From Brevibacillus sedimenti (GTDB lineage: Bacteria; Bacillota; Bacilli; Brevibacillales; Brevibacillaceae), in contig NZ_CP064048.1 of the NCBI RefSeq assembly GCF_020923495.1, positions 2,605,001 to 2,669,000 of the forward strand: a DNA stretch of 64,000 nucleotides, written 5' to 3'. Below, piece by piece: positions 59,855 through 64,000 of this stretch. Every line of letters begins with the position of its first letter. Positions within the stretch are counted from its first letter, which is position 1. The position numbers and the translations under genes are program-made. The notes under the pieces were generated by a model. That model worked only from the letters and a program-made list of their open reading frames with translations, had not been told where the DNA came from and did no database searches.

Positions 59855-60128
59855 CTGTGCTGACAGTCATACATTCAGATGCAATTATGAGAGAATAGAA
59901 CTATTTTTAGTAAAATGCGAAAATTAGAAATTTACGTTGTTTGGACAAGTGGTCTATAATGAAATTGTTCCCGCATCTTCAAAAATTCGCCAATTAAGGA
60001 TAAGGGTGTCTTTTCATGTACTTCCTTGAAAAAAGGCTGGCCAGCCCACCCGGCTTAGGGCGGATTGATGAATGAAGGGAACACACATCGATTTTATCTG
60101 TTCATCAATAATGAGGAGGTTATTGTTC
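59855..60128 (+). promoter_or_regulatory. Promoter and leader of the peptide gene
   Basis: TTTACG (59931-59936), 18-base spacer and TATAAT (59955-59960) form a plausible sigma-A promoter. The about 165-base leader contains ATTGATGAA (60064-60072) and TTCATCAAT (60101-60109), a perfect 9-bp stem directly before the Shine-Dalgarno sequence. Confidence 0.5.
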
Positions 60129-60437
60129 GTGAAAAAGGTCGTCACGGTCGCCCTTGCTCTTACCCTCGTGTCCGGCGGCATGCTGTCCGCATCGGTCGGC
60201 GCGGCTTCCACCAACGTTCAAACCTCTGCCAACTTCGCGTCGGTTGAAAAGGTCGGTTCCGTCCAGCCGCAAGTACTTCCTGCCATCGGCGTAGCCGCCC
60301 TGACCGGCGTAGCTGCAGGTGTCGGGAAATACGTCGGCGAGAAAGCTGCTGCATGGGCGCACAAAAAGTATCAACAAAGATGGTCCACTGTGCCTCTGCA
60401 CGCCAACCAAAACCTGGAAGTTGTGTTTGACAACTAA
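60129..60437 (+). CDS. Small secreted peptide precursor (bacteriocin/SdpC-like candidate)
   Basis: 102 residues. A Sec signal (KKVVTVALALTLVSGG...) ends near SVGAA. The mature part (about 75 residues, no Cys) has a hydrophobic, Gly/Ala-rich helix (LPAIGVAALTGVAAGVGKYV) and a basic, aromatic tail (KAAAWAHKKYQQRW). Length and composition suit a membrane-active peptide. It is followed by genes like SdpA and SdpB, which process the SdpC toxin in B. subtilis. Activity is inferred. GTG at 60129 is 8 bases after AGGAGGT; ATG at 60111 would overlap that site. Confidence 0.7.
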   Translation: MKKVVTVALALTLVSGGMLSASVGAASTNVQTSANFASVEKVGSVQPQVLPAIGVAALTGVAAGVGKYVGEKAAAWAHKKYQQRWSTVPLHANQNLEVVFDN

Positions 60438-60455
60438 ACCCGGTTTGACTGACAA

Positions 60456-60497
60456 AAAAGAGGGGAGCGTCCGTGTCTAGGACTCTCCCTCTCTTTT
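60456..60497 (+). terminator. Partial terminator between peptide and maturation genes
   Basis: AAAAGAGGGGAG-C-GTCC pairs with GGAC-T-CTCCCTCTCTTTT around a 7-base loop, with a single internal mismatch. A leaky stop here would give more precursor transcript than downstream transcript. Confidence 0.7.
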
Positions 60498-60534
60498 CCC
60501 TTCTCCAACCTGTCTGGAAAGGTGGTCAATTCGC

Positions 60535-61221
60535 GTGGAACTCGGCAAATGGCAAAAGCGACTGCTTGTGTGTTTTCCCGTATTGCTGGTTGCCCTGATG
60601 CTGTGGCATTTCAGCATGGTCCTGCTGCACGTGATACCGTTTAACCCGCTGACAAACAAATGGCGGCACATCGTCGACAGCTATACCCATCCGCTTTTTT
60701 CGCAAAACTGGCACTTGTTTGCTCCCAATCCGGTGAGCCATAACAGAACGATTTACATACAGGCAAAAGTAAAGGACGCCAACGGCAGCCTGGTGGAAAG
60801 CGACTGGGTCGACATCACCACCCCGCTGATCACCGCCAACTGGGAAGATCGCTTTTCGCCCATCAACCGCATCATGCGTTTCGGCGGGGGCGCGTTCACG
60901 CAGGCGTTTCATCAGGATGACGTGATCAACATGTTTGAAGAAAAGAAACAAAAGCGAAACAAGGAAGATCTGAAGCTCCCCAAAGAGGATCTGGAGCTTC
61001 TGGATGAATATCGAAAACAAGGGGTGCACCTGTTGTACCGCTACGGCTTTTCCAATGTACCCAAGTACTTTGCCGGCCAGGACGTGGATTCGATTCGCCT
61101 GCGTGTCCTCATCCGCTCCAGCAAGCCGTTTTCGGAACGCCACAATCCCAACTATGAGGTCGAAAGTCAGTACGTGGAGTTTGACTGGAAACGATATGAA
61201 CCTGTGGTGTCTTCAATCTGA
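60535..61221 (+). CDS. DUF5819-like membrane protein (SdpA-like role)
   Basis: 228 residues. One N-terminal transmembrane helix (LLVCFPVLLVALMLWHFSMV) and a large extracytoplasmic domain with SQNWHLFAPNP, the phrase typical of DUF5819-type partners of HTTM proteins. SdpA of B. subtilis also has one helix and a W-x-F-F-type motif at this place. GTG at 60535 follows GGAAAGG. It ends 21 bases before the HTTM gene. Function, peptide maturation, is inferred. Confidence 0.75.
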   Translation: MELGKWQKRLLVCFPVLLVALMLWHFSMVLLHVIPFNPLTNKWRHIVDSYTHPLFSQNWHLFAPNPVSHNRTIYIQAKVKDANGSLVESDWVDITTPLITANWEDRFSPINRIMRFGGGAFTQAFHQDDVINMFEEKKQKRNKEDLKLPKEDLELLDEYRKQGVHLLYRYGFSNVPKYFAGQDVDSIRLRVLIRSSKPFSERHNPNYEVESQYVEFDWKRYEPVVSSI

Positions 61222-61242
61222 TAGAGAAGGGGGAGTCCGTAC

Positions 61243-62643
61243 ATGGGTAACGCCTTGCGCGCCAACACCAAGCGTCACTGGTTGGATTGGCTGTACCGCG
61301 AAGAGTTTTTGATCGGGGCGTCGCTGGCGCGAATCGGATTTGGCCTGATCATTCTGTACATGTACCTGATCCATTACGCGCAGCGCTACCTGCTCTGGTC
61401 GGACGCGGGGTTGATTGACCACGAGACCTACGTGGCCGCTTCCATGAAAGACCATTCGTACTCGCTGTACATGTTCAGTCCTTCGCTGGCCTATTTTGAC
61501 CTGATCTATCACCTGGGAATTGTCGTCACCATCCTCTACCTGATCGGCTGGAAAGGGCGCATCATCTCGGTGCTGAACTTTATCTTCACCATCTCGCTGA
61601 TGGACCGCAACGTGCTCATTTCAGACGGCGGCGACAACATCCTGCGGCTGGTGCTGTTCTATCTGCTGTTTGCCAACACGACCGCCTACTTTTCCGCAGA
61701 TGCAAAAGAATACTGGCGCCGTCGTCCGCTGGTGGAACACACCATGTGGTACAAAATCAAGGCGGTGCTGCACAACTTCGCCGTGCTGTTCTGCATCATC
61801 AACCTGTGCATCATGTACCTCGCCTCCGGCCTGTACCAGGTGATGGGGGAGGTCTGGCACAACGGAACGGCGGTGTACTATATCCTGCAGGTGGACGAGT
61901 ACAGCCACCCGTTTTTCCGAGACCTGATCCTTCATAACGACGTCCTCATCGTGCTGTCGACATACGCTGCAATCATCGTCAAGCTGGCGTTTCCGTTCCT
62001 GTTGTTCAACCGCATCACGAAGTACCTGGTCGTCGGCGGCGTGATTGCCTTTCACACCGGCATCGCCGTCGTCATGGGGCTGATCACCTTCTCGGCGATT
62101 ATGTGCATGATCGACTTTTTGCTGATTACCGACCGGGAGTACCTGCGCATGCATAATGGCCTGGCCCGGCTGTGGCGCCGCGTCCGTCTGGCGCTTCTGA
62201 CCCGCACCCGTAGGCTCGGGCGCATGGAGCCGGTACGGGCTCAGCGGGTGATCGTGTTTTACGACGGCTGGTGCCCGATGTGTCAAGCCTCGGTCCGGAC
62301 GCTGAAGAAGCTCGACTGGTTCGGACTGCTGCGCTTTGTCTCGTTCCGGGAACCTGGCGTCTGCGACATGTACGGCCTGGACCCGCAAAAGGCGGAACAG
62401 CGGATGCACAGCAGGCGGGTGAACGACACGGTCATGCGTGACGGCATCCACGCCTTCATCCAGATCAGCAAGCGGCTGGTGCCTATGTGGCCGATCAGTC
62501 CGCTCCTGTGCCTGGCCAACCTGCTCGGCATCGGCCAGAAGGCGTATGATTTCGTCGCTTCCCGGCGGACGATCCTGCCTGCCGGCGGCTGCGATGACGC
62601 CTGCTATTTGCCGCAAGCGCGCCCGGCCAAACAGGACGCGTAA
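61243..62643 (+). CDS. HTTM membrane protein fused to a DCC oxidoreductase domain (SdpB-like)
   Basis: 466 residues. The N-terminal part (about 20-300) has several helices and the HTTM/vitamin-K-carboxylase-like layout (LIGASLARIGFGLIILYMYL, MLGD-type segments, VMGEVWHNGTAVYYIL). The C-terminal part (about 330-445) is a DCC domain with FYDGWCPMC and CxxC at about residues 345-348, plus a late CDDAC. SdpB of B. subtilis is an HTTM protein without the DCC part. The fusion may join membrane peptide processing to thiol chemistry. ATG follows AGAGAAGGGGGAG. Confidence 0.85.
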   Translation: MGNALRANTKRHWLDWLYREEFLIGASLARIGFGLIILYMYLIHYAQRYLLWSDAGLIDHETYVAASMKDHSYSLYMFSPSLAYFDLIYHLGIVVTILYLIGWKGRIISVLNFIFTISLMDRNVLISDGGDNILRLVLFYLLFANTTAYFSADAKEYWRRRPLVEHTMWYKIKAVLHNFAVLFCIINLCIMYLASGLYQVMGEVWHNGTAVYYILQVDEYSHPFFRDLILHNDVLIVLSTYAAIIVKLAFPFLLFNRITKYLVVGGVIAFHTGIAVVMGLITFSAIMCMIDFLLITDREYLRMHNGLARLWRRVRLALLTRTRRLGRMEPVRAQRVIVFYDGWCPMCQASVRTLKKLDWFGLLRFVSFREPGVCDMYGLDPQKAEQRMHSRRVNDTVMRDGIHAFIQISKRLVPMWPISPLLCLANLLGIGQKAYDFVASRRTILPAGGCDDACYLPQARPAKQDA

Positions 62644-62725
62644 CCAGAAGGACGCGTAAGTCAAGGCGTGATACGGCCTCGTTCGCATACGGCAGGAGCG
62701 CAGCAAGAACAAAAGGAGGGCTATG

Positions 62726-64000
62726 ATGGAACAGCGGTACCAGCTCGTGTACAAGAAGACAAAAACATATCGGATCGACTACACGTACGACAATCGGCAG
62801 CGTTCGCAGGTGGATTTGTGGCTGGCCCTGCCCGCACCCAGTATGTCACAGCGCAACATTCGCATCCTGTCGCAGACGCCTCCGCAGGAAACGGCTCTGC
62901 TGCCGACCGGCAACCCGCTCGCCTACTATGAAATTGGCGCGGGGCAGCGGGTCGTGCTTTCGTTTTCCTTTGACGCGTACGAGACGCGGCTTGTCCCTGT
63001 TAAAGCGTCGGGGGACCAGACGGTGCGCGAAACGGACGGGGCGGCGGTACTGACCGATGAGGAGCGGCAGTTTTACCTGCGCTCCACCCCGCTCGTACCG
63101 GTGACCGATGAGATTCGCGAAGAGGCGCTGCGCATCGTCGGAGATGCTCGCGAGCCGATCGAACAGGCGCGCAGATTATTTGACCACATTGTCGCTCATT
63201 ATCGCTATCACTGGCCGCCGCAGGAACGGGGCGCGCTGGCGATGCGCTGCCACAAAAAAGGAGACTGCGGCGAGTTTGCGTTTTTGTTCGCAGCCTATTG
63301 CCGGTCGTTGGACATTCCCTGCCGGACGGTGATCGGCGCATGGGCGACTGGTACATTCCAGCCGCATGCGTGGAACGAGTTTTTCGTCGACGGGGTAGGC
63401 TGGATTCCGGTTGATGCCAGCGTAGCCGCCGTGATGAAAAATCCGGTGAAACAGCTCGCCTTCGTCACCCGCTACGGGACGAGAAGCTCAGGCCGCAGTT
63501 ATTTCGGCAATCTGGAAGGCAAGCGGATCATCTTCAGCTTCGACAGCAGTCTGCCGCTGATCCCCGCCTACCCGGATGACACTCAGCCCCCCGTGCCTGA
63601 GGGGTACCAGTCGTTCATGGTCGGGGGAGAAATGCTGGCCTGGGGCTACCGATCCCAGCAGGGAAACGCGCCCTACCTGCAGCCGGCATATGTCCGGTTT
63701 TCCGGAAAACCCGAACCCGACAAGGTGTCGGATTACATGGGGACCTGGCGGGTGCATGAGACCGCGTTTGGTTCCGCCGCGTCCCTGTGGATCAAGCGCA
63801 TCTCGTTTGTGCTGTTTTTCCTCTTTCTGTTTTTGTACCACGGACTGTCGCTGTTTCAGATGCGGCTGGAGCGGCTCAATACCCTCAGCACCGCCTTCTT
63901 TACCCTGTTGCTGCTGACGCTGATCCTGCGGCGGGAAGCGTATTGGGTGACGTATCTGTTTGCTGTCCTGATGACGTTAAGTCTGCTGTCAAGCTTTCAA
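62726..64000 (+). CDS. Transglutaminase-like membrane protein (3' partial)
   Basis: The frame is open to the window end; 425 residues are visible. An N-terminal beta domain is followed by a transglutaminase core with Cys in GDCGEFAFLFAAYC, His in PHAWNEFFVDG and Asp in WIPVDAS. Transmembrane helices start near residue 355. The fold is a Cys-His-Asp hydrolase or crosslinking enzyme. RBS AAAGGAGGG; ATG at 62726 is 6 bases from it and the ATG at 62723 only 3. It follows the HTTM-DCC gene by 82 bases, so it may be a fourth component of the cluster. Confidence 0.82.
   Translation, partial: MEQRYQLVYKKTKTYRIDYTYDNRQRSQVDLWLALPAPSMSQRNIRILSQTPPQETALLPTGNPLAYYEIGAGQRVVLSFSFDAYETRLVPVKASGDQTVRETDGAAVLTDEERQFYLRSTPLVPVTDEIREEALRIVGDAREPIEQARRLFDHIVAHYRYHWPPQERGALAMRCHKKGDCGEFAFLFAAYCRSLDIPCRTVIGAWATGTFQPHAWNEFFVDGVGWIPVDASVAAVMKNPVKQLAFVTRYGTRSSGRSYFGNLEGKRIIFSFDSSLPLIPAYPDDTQPPVPEGYQSFMVGGEMLAWGYRSQQGNAPYLQPAYVRFSGKPEPDKVSDYMGTWRVHETAFGSAASLWIKRISFVLFFLFLFLYHGLSLFQMRLERLNTLSTAFFTLLLLTLILRREAYWVTYLFAVLMTLSLLSSFQ

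Overview
The window is 64 kb of chromosome from an endospore-forming, moderately GC-rich member of the Bacillales. Brevibacillus or a close Paenibacillaceae relative is my inference. The evidence is strong AGGAGG ribosome-binding sites, GTG/TTG starts, and spore-linked genes: spore photoproduct lyase, a YhcN/YlaJ-type lipoprotein, a YjcZ-like mini-protein and a coat-like repeat protein. There is also a paired dck-dgk locus and yod-type (beta-lysine degradation) genes. The window starts inside a glycosyltransferase and ends inside a transglutaminase-like gene.

Layout. 1-3.2 kb: glycosyltransferase, radical SAM protein YtqA, a frameshifted glycerophosphodiesterase and a YjcZ-like mini-gene. 3.4-11.7 kb: a catabolic block with a beta-lysine acetyltransferase-like protein, a PucR regulator, and an aminotransferase / two-subunit CoA-transferase / deacylase / aldehyde dehydrogenase operon. 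It mirrors Bacillus subtilis yodTSRQP but has no lysine 2,3-aminomutase here. 11.9-18.2 kb: tRNA-Ser(UGA) followed by an AT-richer stretch of orphan lipoprotein and propeller genes. One of these is frameshifted and another is split by a complete IS21-family element with a 5-bp target duplication. 18.3-33.7 kb: acyl-CoA ligase, a NamZ-polysaccharide deacetylase fusion, YhcN-like lipoprotein, a TetR/HlyD/ABC-2 efflux operon, YpuI, quinone reductase, subtilase, HAD phosphatase, MsmX-type ATPase, a PucR-type regulator and a phosphoesterase. 33.8-44.9 kb: acsA, CDF transporter, flavin monooxygenase, an unknown metallopeptidase-like protein with a long leader, a NarL-type two-component pair, thiD, and an ECF sigma factor with its DUF4179 partner. 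45-54 kb: splB, dck-dgk, methyltransferase, divergent pterin dehydratase homologue, thioesterase, DCC protein, frameshifted hutH, the MPSPN-repeat protein and an AhpD-like protein. 54.4-59.8 kb: aldehyde dehydrogenase, glutamine-synthetase-like ligase, SDR, mini membrane protein and permease, read as an amine-scavenging operon. 60-64 kb: a small secreted peptide, a DUF5819-like protein, an HTTM-DCC fusion and a transglutaminase-like membrane protein.

The best candidate for an undescribed system is the last cluster. Its layout (secreted peptide precursor, one-pass SdpA-like protein, multi-pass HTTM/SdpB-like protein) resembles the sporulation-delaying-protein toxin pathway. Here the HTTM protein carries its own thiol-oxidoreductase domain and a transglutaminase-like gene follows. 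A hairpin after the peptide gene would favour high precursor expression. Also notable are a dispersed, largely self-complementary repeat of about 280 bp (two clear copies and one divergent relative), the exo-muramidase/deacetylase fusion, and the Tyr/His-rich repeat protein. Three genes carry single-base frameshifts, two of them in four-base G/C runs, so sequencing error should be excluded first.
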